Source of the DNA: Sciurus carolinensis
Lineage: Eukaryota > Chordata > Mammalia > Rodentia > Sciuridae
Assembly: GCF_902686445.1 (NCBI RefSeq)
Contig: NC_062222.1
Location: 138,402,596-138,466,595 of the forward strand
Length of the DNA: 64,000 nucleotides
Direction of reading: 5' to 3'
The notes under the pieces were generated by a model. That model was not told the DNA's origin. It ran no database searches and saw nothing but the letters and a program-made list of their open reading frames with translations. This document shows, one piece after another, positions 9,954 through 20,290 of this stretch. The first letter of the stretch is position 1. Each line of letters opens with the position of its first letter. A program made the translations under genes and the position numbers.

Positions 9954-11407
9954 CTATTGGAAGAAAATCCACATTGACCCTCTTTAGAGAGGTTTTCCCA
10001 GATGCACACCACAGCACAGCATGCTCAAGGGGGCCCGGAGGCCGACGCAGGCCAGCAGCCCTCCCTGCCTCCCTGCAGGCTGGAGGCCAATGCCTGGCGT
10101 GTAGCTGAGCCAGTTTCAGGATGTGGGCCCTGAGCACCACTCAACCAGGCCTGCCCACACGGCCCACACTCCCCAGGGTCAGGCAGCCAGTGCTGCCCTG
10201 CTGTGGGTGTCTGGCTAACGTCCAGGCCCTTGGACACCTGCACTCCAGCTCCCTTCTGAGACAAGGCAGAGGTGACGGCCAGAATAGGGCACCACAGAGC
10301 CAGAGGCCCCAGCTACAGCTGCACACCCTGAGACCAGCAGGGTGGCTATGAAGGACAGTCCTCCAAGTACCTGCCTCTCAGGGCCACTTCTGCTGAGCAG
10401 AGGGTGGGGCTTCTGAGTGTGGGAAAGAAGGCCCTGTAAGGCCTCCCTGTCCCACCGGAAGCTGGCTCAGGGCAAAGATGGTTGCCCTGGGCCTTGCCCC
10501 TGCCCCGCTTCTGTGGAGGATCTGTGCACAGCCCTGGCTTGCTCACTGGTTCCTCCAGAACCTTCCTAGTTAGACTGGACTTTTCCCTGTAACTCAAATT
10601 CACCTTTCAGAGACAGGGTATCTGAACTGAGCTTTCTCTAGTATTTAAATTACACCCTGCATTTGTGAACTTTAAGACTTAAAGTCCCACATCTCCATCC
10701 TTCTCAGAAGTGCACATGTTCAAAGGGCATGAGTCTTCCACTTGGTGGCCATGGAGGCTGAAGGAGTCGTGTTTTGTTGTTTTATTGTGAGGCTGGACTT
10801 TACAGCAAGCTGGGACGAGCCACTGACTAGCAAGGACTCCCTAGCCTGCAGTTCAGGCCCCACAGCAGCTGCTGGTGGTGGTCGCTGTCAGCCATCCTCT
10901 GCCGGGAGCCCTGGGAGTGAAGACAAGCCCCCCAGGACGCTCATCTCCCAGGCTGCCTTCAGGTGCCTCCTGTGCCTCTCCTGGAGGCCCAGGGTGGAAT
11001 GGCAGACCTTCCTCGGGGCCTCCAATGGCCAACAGAGGTTAGCAAGCCCTTTGTCCTCCCAACCTGGGACCCCACCTCACTCTCGCTGGCACCCAGCTCT
11101 GCCTGGTGACCCTCGGTGACATGGACCCCAATGCCGACTTCTCCACCGCCCGAGCTAGGGCCTGTTCTTGTCAGGGAGCAGGCTGCAGCACAGGCAGTGC
11201 TGTTGGGCACAATGGGGCCTCTCTGACGCCTCGGGAGGCCTGGCTCTCAGTCAGAAAACCGGGGTTCTAGCAGAGCTATAGCAAAAGCTCAGTGTGACAG
11301 GATCTGCAGTTGTCAGCTGTGGACAGGGCAGAGTGGGTTCCATGGCTGTACTAGAAACTGGTAGTGTGTTTACTAAAAAACGTGCAAGTTTTAAAAAGTA
11401 CACATAC
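9954..11407 (-). other. RGS12: RGS12 intron before the GoLoco exon
   Basis: This 1.45-kb intron has donor G|GTATGTG at 11,407 and its acceptor at 9,954. It is mostly unique sequence, with an AT-rich patch around 10,600-10,700. I see no repeat or RNA gene in it. Confidence 0.8.
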
Positions 11408-11561
11408 CCTCTGCTTCGTCCAAATTAATTTTCTGATATTTTTTTTTCCCAATCTTTGCAATAGATTCTTCTCTCTTTGAAAGCCGGGGATCCCTAGCAT
11501 TTTTTCCATTTTCTCCTTTTATTTTAATAGAATTAGACTTGCCTAGTGTTCTTTCCTCTCC
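11408..11561 (-). CDS. RGS12: RGS12 exon, basic linker before GoLoco
   Basis: This 154-nt exon (phase 0 in, phase 1 out) has acceptor CTAATGCAG and donor GAGG|GTATGT. It encodes 51 residues starting GEERTLGKSNSIKIKGENGK and ending KKKYQKINLDEAE, a lysine-rich linker very highly conserved in RGS12. Its last base completes a Glu codon at the start of the GoLoco exon, giving DEAE-E-FFELI. It is AT-rich compared with neighbouring exons. Confidence 0.95.
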
Positions 11562-11936
11562 CTGCATTAGAAGGAAAGTCAAAGTTCTACTTACATTCCA
11601 ATACATGACAATACAGCATTCATCAGGTACGGGTAAAGGCTCTGCGACAGTGCGTGGGACATGGCGCGTGTGCACCGCAGGGCCAAGAGCAGGGGCAGAG
11701 CACAGAGAGGCAGCGGTGAGGCCCAGTCGCCCACCACAGGGCGGAAACCCAGCCTGCTGCTACAGCATGTGGGCCAGGCTGGCAGGGTGGGAGGAGGCCC
11801 CTGAGCACCAGCCTGCGCCAGGGTGACAAGGGGGCTCTGGGAGAGGTGGGGCCGGGTGCGCAGCAGTGGGGTGGGAGCCAAGAGCTGCCCCAAGAGGGGC
11901 AGGGGCTGCAGGGATGGACAGCCATGTGGGGATTAC

Positions 11937-12016
11937 CGTAGCCGCGTGGTTCCTGGGACTGGAGTTCACGGCCGTGCTCACTCGGCTAGGCACGCCTTTC
12001 TGCTTATCTGCGGACG
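11937..12016 (-). CDS. RGS12: RGS12 exon, linker after RBD2
   Basis: This 80-nt exon (phase 1 in, phase 0 out) has acceptor GTTCAG and donor ACG|GTAATC, a non-optimal donor. It encodes 27 residues starting ASADKQKGVPSRVSTAVNSS and ending NHAAT. Ser/Asn-rich and flexible, it joins RBD2 to the basic linker. It was identified by phase and by resemblance to the RGS12 linker sequence. Intron 11,562-11,936 (375 nt) holds nothing else recognisable. Confidence 0.9.
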
Positions 12017-13401
12017 CTGAACGTCAGAGGTGAGCGTCAGGTGGCACCAGCCACGAGCCCCTGTGCCCGCCCTACTGTCTGCCGCGTCTGTCTCTGAGAG
12101 CAAAGCTGCAGAGCCCGGGAGGCACTCGCATCCCTCATGTAAGGGGCAGCCAGGACATGAGGCCCGCCACCACCGGCAGTGGCGGGATGAGGGAGCCGCA
12201 CAGGCCGCCCCCGCGTGCCACTCAGCAAGCACACTCTCACCTCGGGAGCAGCAGGGCACAGTGGCAGCCAGCATGGCCCAGGTGCCCTGGAGCAGGGCAT
12301 TCCTGCTCTGTGCACACCGCTCCCCCAAAGGACTTGACTGTGCAATGCCAGGGCCCATGTGGCCCAGCCCCAGAGGGAGGGCAGAGCCTGCCAGGTGAGT
12401 CTGGGGTTGCCAGGGGCTACTCACAGCTGGCTCCAGGGCTGGGGCAGGGACATGGCACTCCAGAGCACAGGATGACTGAGGGACCTCTGCAAGGAGGGGA
12501 CCAGGGCAGGGGCTGGAGCACCCAGCTAAGGCCACAGCACCTCTTCCACCTGGACAGCGTGGGGTGGGGACAAGTGCTCTGCACCAGGCCCTGTGTGACC
12601 CACTTCAGATGCAGTCCTTGGGAGTCACCTGGGCCCAAGTCCCAGAGAGGGATGCATAGCCTAGTTGCCTGGAGCAGCTATGGACAAAGTAATCTGCTCC
12701 ACCCAGATCAGCACCCATGGTTTCCCTACATCTGGACAGTCCTTTGGGCCACACTTCTGCCTGCAGCTGCTACAAGCAGGCCTCGACCACCTGGACTAAG
12801 TGGCTTTCATTAACTCCTGCGGTCCAGGAGGGAGGCACCTGGGCGAGGACGTGGCAGTGAGGTGACAGTGAGGAAGAGCTTTGTGAACACCTGCCTCATG
12901 GCACATACAGACAGCAGAGCAGGACAAGCCAGAGGGCCAGCCTTAGCCCCTGCTGGGCAGGGTCAGAGGGACAGGCCCCAGATCAGATACTCAGTGAAGG
13001 AACGAGAAGCCCAGGCCAGGATGCATGGCCCTCGCCATCCCTGTCTTGGAGTGACTCCCAGGCCTGCCAGGAAGAGCGCAGCCTCTAGCCCTTTCTAGCT
13101 AAAGTGCTCTGACACATGAGCATCCTAGGGCGGGGGGCAGGGACCGTCACCCCTTCCTACAGCTGAGAGGACGCACCCAGGCTACAAGCCTTCTTCAGCG
13201 GTCCTGTTCCTCCTCCTCAGTGGGTTGAACCAGCCTCAGTTTGGGAGAAGCTGCCATAAGTGTCCTCTGCCGTGTTAGGCTTAGCAGCCCAGGAGGCCTG
13301 AGCCTAGGGCCGACCAGGTGGGAGCGTTAAGAGTCGACAGTGTTCAGCAGCTGGGTGGCAGCTGCGGTCCAGTAGGCTGGTGACATGCTGCCCATGCTCA
13401 C
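12017..13401 (-). other. RGS12: RGS12 intron between RBD2 end and linker exon
   Basis: This 1.4-kb GC-rich intron has donor GTGAGC at 13,401. I recognise no repeats, exons or RNA genes in it. Confidence 0.75.
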
Positions 13402-13498
13402 CTTTTCCTCGCAAAGGGTCCTTTTCCTCCAGGACAACTCTCTGTCCATCCAGACTTGATATTGGGGCACCAAGGTCCAGGGGCTCCTTCTCTCCACT
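13402..13498 (-). CDS. RGS12: RGS12 exon, end of second Ras-binding domain
   Basis: This 97-nt exon (phase 0 in, phase 1 out) has acceptor TGCCTCTAG and donor AAAG|GTGAGC. It encodes 32 residues including SGEKEPLDLGAPISSLDGQR and VVLEEKDP, the last strands of RBD2. The ubiquitin-like RBDs of RGS12 bind activated Ras and MAPK-pathway kinases and let it act as a scaffold (known for the family). Confidence 0.94.
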
Positions 13499-14842
13499 CT
13501 AGAGGCAGAGATGGTGCATTGGATAATTGACCAGATGGGGGCTTTTGGGGACAGTTGCTTCTGACCCAGACTTGACAGCTTCTTGCTCCAGGAGCCCTGG
13601 GGTCAGGGCTGCCCATCAGGGTAGAACATGGGAGCACAGTACCTGAGGAGCTGGCATGTGGCTCTGCCCACCAGTCACTAGAGGGGAGGCAGGAAACCCC
13701 TGGCACATGCTGGAACACCTCGTTCCACAGTTGGAGTGTTTGTCAGTACCCGAAAAACACTCTTGACACAGGGCACAGTGGTGCATGCCTGTAATCCCAG
13801 CAGCTTGGAAGACTGAGGCAGGAGGATGGTGAGTTTGAAGCCAGGCTCAGCAACTTAGTGAGGCACTAAGCAACTCAGTGAGACCCTGTCTCTAAATTAA
13901 AATACAATATAGCACTGGGGATGTGGTTCAGTGGTCTAGTGCCCCTGAGTTCAATCCCACAAAAAAAAAAAAAAGAAAAGAAAAAGAAAAAGAAAGAAAA
14001 ACAACACAACACTCTTGGCTATTGATCTCGGTTGGCCTGTCTCAACATGACTCACAGCCTGCACGCTGACCTAGAACCACTTGGCTGATCCCCACACACC
14101 GCTCTGGGTGCTGAAAGCAGCAAACACTCACTGCAAAGCAGAAAGTGAAGACAGGCAACCACAGGAGCCAACCTGAGAGACCCCAACTCTCGCCTCTGGC
14201 CAGGGCTCTTCTCCTCCACCAAGACCACTGCTTACAAGAGGGCGCTTTAGCTTGAAGTTGGGCATTCCCAACTCCCGCAGGCAGGAGAGCACGGAGAGCG
14301 CCAAACGCACGATGGGCTAACTGTGAGCCCCGGCCGCAGCCTGGCCTGGAAAATCAGAGGCAGACTCTGCCCCACACCACAGCACTCACCAACATAGCAC
14401 CCCACAGCCAGCCCACGGACCCTGCTGCTGGCCAGTAAGCGTCCATGGGACAGGACTGGGGAAGGGGTGCTGCTGTCCCCCTGCCCAGTGTTTCCCTTCC
14501 TATCCTCCTTCACATAATAATGGGGCAGGTGGAGTTTTCCCTGTCCTAAGGTGCAGACGGGACAAGGACCATGCACTGCCGCCTAGCAGAGGGCTGGTCT
14601 CGTGGTCGGGCAAGGCGGAGCCCTCTGCTTTCTGGTCAAACCTGCAGGTGGTTGTGTGTCTCTCTCTCTCATTTGGGTTTCCCTGGAGCAAGACCACAGG
14701 GCGAATATCAAACCTTTCCAAAATGACCACGGCAGCACCAGCACCATCCCCCGACTAGGGAAGACAGCTGGAGGCCAGCAGGGCCACTTTGCCCACGTCA
14801 CCAAGGAGCAATTCCCAGAGGCCACGGCAGGCCTGCACTCAC
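13499..14842 (-). other. RGS12: RGS12 intron with SINE insertion
   Basis: This 1.34-kb intron contains a plus-strand B1-dID SINE at 13,766-14,007, listed separately. A CTCF-like string ACAAGAGGGCGCT lies at 14,234-14,246. The remainder looks unique. Confidence 0.75.
13766..14007 (+). mobile_element. B1-dID dimeric SINE
   Basis: The left half is 7SL-derived (GTGCATGCCTGTAATCCCAG, then GACTGAGGCAGGAGGAT). The right half is an ID-type tRNA-like unit (GGGGATGTGGTTCAGTGG), followed by an A-rich tail. A perfect 10-bp target duplication AACACTCTTG flanks it (13,756-13,765 and 14,008-14,017). This dimer is typical of squirrels and some other non-murid rodents. Confidence 0.9.
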
Positions 14843-14969
14843 CAGCCTCACCAGCAGGCTGCCGAGGTCCAGGCCGTACTTGGCCACCACTGGCCGCAAC
14901 ACTTCCGTGACGGGCTTGGTGGGCTTGGCCTTGAGTCCCACCGACCGGTTAATTGGAACGAGATCCAGC
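14843..14969 (-). CDS. RGS12: RGS12 exon, second Ras-binding domain core
   Basis: This 127-nt exon has acceptor CTTCCCCAG, completes an Arg codon and ends in phase 0 at CTG|GTGAGT. It encodes LDLVPINRSVGLKAKPTKPV and TEVLRPVVAKYGLDLGSLLVRL. This is the main strand-helix part of RBD2 and is essentially invariant in RGS12 as I know it. Confidence 0.96.
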
Positions 14970-15112
14970 CTGGGGAAGGAGCATGAAAACATTCTCACAA
15001 GACTCACATCTGTCCCTGCTGGGGCATCTCTGGAGCATGAGTGCAGAACCAGGACAGCACGGCAGGTTGACCCCCGGCCACTGGGCCCACAGGACACAGT
15101 TCTCTCTCTCTG

Positions 15113-15236
15113 TTTTATTTTTATTCGCAGATGGACTCAATTTTGTCTCACTTATTTATCTTCACACAGTGCTGAGGGTCGGACCCAGTGCCACGCACAT
15201 GCTAGGCAAGTGCTCCACAGAGCCCCAGTCCAGCCC
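15113..15236 (-). mobile_element. ID-type SINE
   Basis: Read on the minus strand it begins with a GGGCT/GGGGCTC-like tRNA-derived head and includes the stretch complementary to CACATGCTAGGCAAGTGCTC, the common rodent ID signature. It ends in an A/T-rich tail. It is diverged, and its boundaries are approximate. Confidence 0.75.
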
Positions 15237-15319
15237 ACCGTCCTGTTCACAGAGCCAGGCCAGGCGAGGAGCACAGCTCTCGTCCTGCAGAGCCAGCCAG
15301 AGCAGCCCATCTGCAGCAC

Positions 15320-15559
15320 AGGAAGGGAGAGCGCCCCCACCCGTACCCACCATCACCCAACTGCAGCAAGGAAGGGAGAGTGCCCCCACCTGTACCCACC
15401 ATCACCCAACTCTGCAGCAAGGAAGGGAGAGCGCCCCCACCCGTACCCACCATCACCCAACTCTGCAGCAAGGAAGGGAGAGTGCCCCCACCTGTACCCA
15501 CCATCACCCAACTCTGCAGCAAGGAAGGGAGAGCGCCCCCACCCGTACCCACCATCACC
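15320..15559. repeat. 51-bp minisatellite, five copies in ABABA order
   Basis: Copies start at 15,320, 15,369, 15,420, 15,471 and 15,522 (first copy 49 bp, then 51 bp each; last copy partial). Each starts AGGAAGGGAGAG. Two linked C/T differences (GCGCCCCCACCCG versus GTGCCCCCACCTG) alternate strictly A-B-A-B-A, so the amplified unit was probably the 102-bp dimer. The period is a multiple of three, so all frames stay open; this explains the open frames across it. Confidence 0.95.
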
Positions 15560-15690
15560 TGATGGTTGTGGCCTGTCAGGACAGCGGCACATCCACTGGG
15601 GAGGAGCAGAGGCCAACAGCGTGGCTGGGACTGTGAGGAAAGCCCTGAACGCCAGAGAACTGTGGACATGGCACGCACGTGTTCTCTTAC

Positions 15691-15764
15691 CGAAACAGAG
15701 TGCGCTTCTCCAGGCGCAGGTCCCTCGAGGCCAGGATGCTGCTGTCCTGATGCAGCACCAGCGG
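15691..15764 (-). CDS. RGS12: RGS12 exon, end of RBD1 and start of RBD2
   Basis: This 74-nt exon (phase 0 in, phase 2 out) has acceptor GTCCACAG and donor TTTCG|GTAAGA. It encodes PLVLHQDSSILASRDLRLEK then RTLF and a split Arg. It carries the last strand of RBD1 and the first strand of RBD2. Residues match RGS12 almost throughout. Confidence 0.95.
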
Positions 15765-16005
15765 CTGTGGACAGAGACCAGGTCAGAGTGGGAGCACGTG
15801 GGCCCGAAGCACAGAACCATGTGCAGTGGGCTCACAGCTGGGCAGAGCAGAAGAGCAGCTTCAGAAACGGCCCCGCACGGGGTACGTGGCGCTCTCCAGA
15901 CACCAGCCCGGGTCACGTGCAGCCTTTCCCACACACGCCCAGGGCAGAGCCAACCCGCCACATGCATTGTGCAAGAGAGGAGCCCAGGGTACACGTGGCC
16001 TGTAC

Positions 16006-16200
16006 CTTGTCCCCGCCCACCAGGAAGAGGTCCACAGCAGCCCCGTTGATGCCATGTCGCTCACAGAGTCCGGCCAGGACCTCTTTGATGGAGAAGCCTG
16101 CCTTGACGGCCAGGGCACAGGATGTCCCATCTGGGAGGTGGACACGGCAGTGCTTGGCAGCCTTGTCTCTCTCGGGGGCAGAGGTCCTGCTGGTCTCCGG
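16006..16200 (-). CDS. RGS12: RGS12 exon, first Ras-binding domain
   Basis: This 195-nt exon (phase 0 both ends) has acceptor CCCTGCAG and donor AAG|GTACAG. After a short linker (PETSRTSAPERDKAAKHC) it encodes RVHLPDGTSCALAVKAGFSI and KEVLAGLCERHGINGAAVDL, ending FLVGGDK. This is the ubiquitin-fold Ras-binding domain that RGS12 shares with RGS14 and Raf kinases. The domain is uninterrupted and has no damaging change. Confidence 0.96.
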
Positions 16201-17892
16201 CTGCAGGGCAGGGAGACAGGCAGCACCTCCTGGAGCTGACCCAGCCCCCTGTCCATCCCACGTGCAGCTCCAACACATGCAAACTCCAGGATTCACCCCC
16301 ACTGTGCTACTGGGTTTTCTGGTCACAGGCGGGAAGGACACCAACCTCTCTGAACATGGGTAATGCTCTTCACAGTCTGTCAATCTAAGCAAGACTGTCC
16401 TGTGCAGACACAGGGCTCCACACGGATGTGGTCACTGGCCACACCTCATCCTGACCCAGAAGCAGACAGAGCCACATGTGTGGCAACAGTCATGAGGACA
16501 GCTGCCTGAGGGCACAGGCCCTCTGCATCAGCGTGCCCCACAGACCCAGTCCAGGTGGCCTGTATCCCTTCGTCGTCACCGTCGAGGCCTCAGGCCCTCC
16601 AGTCCCTTTCGCCTAGGCGTTGTGTCAGAACACGGGCTAGCTGGGGTCATTGCTGAGCCACGCCCTTCCCCGTACCCACCCAGCTCCTCCCGTGAAGAGG
16701 GCCACCAGCCTGGAACCAGGGCTTGCAGAAGGGGGCAGGACCAACAGCGCCAATCCCATCAAGGTCTCCAGGGCCCTCCCTGCTCAGCTCATTCATGGTC
16801 CCGGAAACTCCGCAGGAGGAAGGCTGGGCTGGCTGCTGGATGACCACGAACATAAGCCCCACAGCCAGCCAGGCGCAGAGCGCGGTCATCTGGGATCAGC
16901 AGCTCCGGCCAGTAGGCCAGGGGACCAGAGACTTGTGAGGCGAGGCTAGGTCAGCAGGACCACCCAGCTGACCCACAGACACAGCATAGTAATGAACGAC
17001 TCTTGGTCTGAACCACTGGGTTGGCAGCAACCACTAACTTAAATCGTGTTTAGCATAACTGAAGAAGAAATGATAGTATGTATTAATTAATTCTGCTTGA
17101 TGATTTTGAATGGTAGGATGCTGGCAACCAATAAGGTTTCCCAAAATTCTTTTTTTTTAATTATTTTTTAATTGTCAATGAACCTTTATGTTTTCATTTA
17201 TTTATATGTGGTGCTAAGAATCAAACCCAGTGCCTCACACACATGAGACAAGCGCTCTGCCACTGAGCCACAACCCCAGCCCAGGTTTCCCAAAATTCTT
17301 ATCAGAAGCTAAGAAACTAGCAGGTCCTAACCCCATGCCACACAGCGCCCTCCACAACTGGAACCTGGGGCTAGGCGGAGCACATCAGCAGGGTGTGAGG
17401 GACAGTTAGGGTGAGGGGCCCCAGGCTGTGCCTGGTTCCCTGGGTGGGGTGGGGAGCAGAGCCCTGGAGACCCTGTGGGCAGAGGCACAGACGGGCATGA
17501 TGATGTTAAGGGGGAGGGCAGCAGAGCACCTGGATTCAAAGCAGCTGGCTTGCTCTTTGTGGGAGTTCAAAAAGTGTGAACTAAGTTAGAACGAGAGGAC
17601 TTGAGAAATAAAACCAAGGCTGACTTTAGTCCTCCAGAAGCCCCCCCCCCCCATCTACCAAAGTGTCCCATGCTGCCTCCAGAAGCCCGAAACTGGGGTT
17701 GGAGAACCATGAGGCCTGGAGCCACCCTGTGGGGACCCTGGGCCACCTGCTCTTTGCTGCTGTGTGCCCTGCAGAGGCACAAGCCTCGTGCCTACTCATG
17801 AGATGGCTGCTGGGCTTTTCATGAGACACACTTCATCCATTAACTGGTGGGCGCAGCCTGTGTCCCTGCGGCGAGGGGCAGTGGTAACTCAC
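16201..17892 (-). other. RGS12: RGS12 intron with young ID SINE
   Basis: This 1.7-kb intron carries a minus-strand ID SINE at 17,152-17,283, listed separately, and a C(10) run at 17,642. The rest is unique sequence. The donor is GTGAGT. Confidence 0.75.
17152..17283 (-). mobile_element. ID-type SINE, recent insertion
   Basis: The minus-strand element has a GGGCTGGGGTTGTGGCTCAG head, a body containing AGCGCTTGTCTCATG, and an A/T-rich tail. Target duplications of 17 bp (GGTTTCCCAAAATTCTT) at 17,135-17,151 and 17,284-17,300 are identical. This suggests an insertion that is young relative to the other repeats here. Confidence 0.9.
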
Positions 17893-17969
17893 CAGGTCCA
17901 GGCTCCCTGACGAGGACACAGAGCCCTGGGACTCGCGGCGGCACAGGCCTCCGTTGGCATGAAGGGCAT
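17893..17969 (-). CDS. RGS12: RGS12 exon, linker between RGS and RBD1
   Basis: This 77-nt exon (phase 1 in, phase 0 out) has acceptor CTCGTCAAG and donor CTG|GTGAGT. It encodes 26 residues: D-ALHANGGLCRRESQGSVSSSG-SLDL. The CRRESQGS segment is a plausible basophilic kinase site (inference). It was found by phase and similarity, being too short to stand out alone. Confidence 0.93.
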
Positions 17970-19683
17970 CTTGACGAGGGAAACAGACTTTGTTTTCCTC
18001 ACTGAACACAGAAATCCCATTTCCACCCCTTGCCTATAGGCTGTACAGATGACAGCGGGACAGAAGGGGGATACCAGCACTTCCTGATCTCCGATGTGAA
18101 AGCCAGGGTCACACAGCCCCCCAGTGGTGTGGGGACACCCCTGTGCCCTGCTCCAGGGCTTATGCCCAGCTCATGGCAGGCACCCTGCAGAGAGGCCAGG
18201 TGCGTTCAGTTACATGCGAAATGTAGCTCTGAGCCTGAATGGATCTCCCTGTGGACAGCAGTTCTGCCCACTGACCACCATGTCTCACCAGTGACTCATT
18301 TCACATCTTCTGCAAAAGTCCCATGGAGCCAAGAACCGACTGTGGCTAACCTGCACTGACTACATCTTAGACTGACCTGGTGCACCAGGTAAGTAGACAG
18401 AGAGGGCTTTCAAAACCTGGCCCTGCACCCAAGTCAGGCTGCTGAGCATAGGTTCTAGGGTTGTCAGGGCTGGAGGTCAGTAAGATAGTGGGTCCCAGAG
18501 ACCCCTGAGCCACGGCTGACCCCAAAGGAGTGGACTCCCAGGCTCCATTCAGGCCCCGGCAAGGCTGAATCAGAATGTCTGAACTCTGGAGAGTACTAGC
18601 CACCAGGATTTTAAAAGCCCTTTCCAGAAGGTTCTACGGCCTGGCAGGTGTGCAATGGACTATATGGGGCACATACTCCCCATATCCCAGGAACCCGGGA
18701 GACCCAGCACCACCTACTAACAGCATCTGTCCCCCTTGCTGAGGTCCCACTGCCTTTGCTTTGAAAAGGCCACCTCCCAGCAGGACCAGGAACTTGGGGG
18801 TGGCCAGGTCTGCACCCTGCCAGGGTCTTCCAAACAACAGACGTAGGGCAGCTCTGGCAGCTGCTCTGAGGGAAGAGGCAGCGAGTGCACCAGCCACTTG
18901 GCACAGCTGCAGAGGACAGGGGCTTCCTGCCGTCTCCCTCGGGCACTCTGTCTTGTCCCTGGGCTCACTCAAAACAGTTACTGCCCAGTTTAGACACAGG
19001 ATCCGAAGGCTTAGTGCCAGCCCCGTGCCTTCAGGCAGAACCCTCGTTCCTGAAAAATTATCCATTTCTCAAAAAACTCCAGGGAAGGGTCCGGCAGCTC
19101 TCTGGGCCTCCCCTGTGCCTGGCACAGATAGCTCCACCTCTCTGCCTCCAGCAGGGGCGTTGCTAGCCTGCCCGTCCATGGTGCTAGGGATGGAGCGTGG
19201 CCAGCAGCCAGCAGCAGCCCAGGCTTCTGAGGCCACCCAGCATCAATGAACCTGCCATTCACACTCCAGTGGCCACAGGAATCTCATCGGGTATCAGAAA
19301 AGCAAAGGTGAAAGCAATTGGAAGGGGCGAGTTTTAAGGTCCATGATGACCAAGAGCTATGACTGGAAAGTGCTTTGACATTAAACGGCCTCCCGTCCCT
19401 AACACACGTGAAAGGCTCTTGCTCAGCGCACCGGCCTAGAGACGGCGGGGCAGGAAGCCTCTGCCACTGGGTGGACAGAGGACAGCACGCCTGGCTTCTC
19501 TTCATACGTGATCCTATGTTCTGAATTTCCTACCAAAACACCTATCACTGATAGCAAGAAGCCGCAGGGGAGGGACACAGAACCTTTGTAAATTCCGGAG
19601 CTGGAACTGGCCCCCGCTCAGGCGTGCGCCCCCACCCCAGCCCCTCGCTGTGTGGCAGCTGCAGGCCTCAGACATGCACGCAC
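17970..19683 (-). other. RGS12: RGS12 intron
   Basis: This 1.7-kb intron has donor GTGCGT at 19,683. I see no interspersed repeat or RNA gene in it. Confidence 0.75.
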
Positions 19684-19837
19684 CATTGGCATGGTCCCCC
19701 TGCTCTTTCCTCTTCTGGGACCGCCCAGTGCTCCTGTTCCTTGACCAAGAGAAAAAGGCTCCTTTCCGTTTCTTCTCACTGTCCTCGTCCCCCACATCCT
19801 CATTCAGGGGTCTTCCCGATTCTGATTTTCCACTTAA
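19684..19837 (-). CDS. RGS12: RGS12 exon, basic linker after RGS domain
   Basis: This 154-nt exon (phase 0 in, phase 1 out) has acceptor CTGACAG and donor AATG|GTGCGT. It encodes LSGKSESGRPLNEDVGDEDS then EKKRKGAFFSWSRNRSTGRS and a basic end. The KKRKG and RSQKRK clusters could serve in membrane or nuclear targeting (inference). It is well conserved around GAFFSWSR. Confidence 0.94.
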
Positions 19838-20110
19838 CTGTCAGCAAATGGAAACTTCAGTTAAAACAATGCAAAGCCATTTTAATATTGCATGAAATGC
19901 AAAAGGGGCTAAAGACTGAGCTATAAGCCTGAGGACTCTACGGAGTGGTCTCAGTCCCTCAGCAGGTAAGGTCTGAGCACGACTCAGCCCTGGAAGTCCG
20001 TCACCACGTCTCCCGCTGGTGAAGGGTCAGGAGTCATGGCCTCACTCTCGCTTCCTACACAACAGCCCCTCGCAGGACATGTGCCAATGGCTTGAGGCTG
20101 GTCTTGGCAC

Positions 20111-20290
20111 CTTTTTCGGCGTAGACACGCTGGAGTGGTCAGAGCTGATGCTATGCTTGGAGGCGGGGCTGCTGGGGACCTGCTGTGAGTCTGGGAGGAC
20201 ACGGCCTTCCACCTCGGCCAGGATGCACTCTTGGTACAGCTGGGATTTCAGAAAGCGAGTGTAGCTATCAAACTTCATCAGGTTGAAAAT
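20111..20290 (-). CDS. RGS12: RGS12 exon, end of RGS domain
   Basis: This 180-nt exon (phase 0 both ends) has acceptor GCTCCCAG and donor AAAAAG|GTGCCA, a weak donor. It encodes [20 protein letters not shown], the final RGS helices, with the Asp-Ser...Arg residues equivalent to those of RGS4 that contact Galpha. The Ser-rich linker [10 protein letters not shown]...SVSTPKK follows. Intron 19,838-20,110 is short and plain. Confidence 0.96.

Larger units (their letters stand above)
14970..15690 (-). other. RGS12: RGS12 intron with ID SINE and 51-bp minisatellite
   Basis: This 721-nt intron inside RBD2 holds a minus-strand ID-type SINE (about 15,113-15,236) and a 51-bp tandem array (15,320-15,559), so about half of it is repetitive. 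The donor is GTAAGA at 15,690. Confidence 0.85.

Noticed and set aside
15320..15559. Possible CRISPR array
   Set aside because: Repeats are contiguous with no unique spacers, and the genome is mammalian. This is a minisatellite.
14880..16049. 389-codon plus-strand open frame
   Set aside because: It runs antisense across three RGS12 exons and the 51-bp array, whose period is a multiple of three and keeps frames open. It is a shadow, not a gene.
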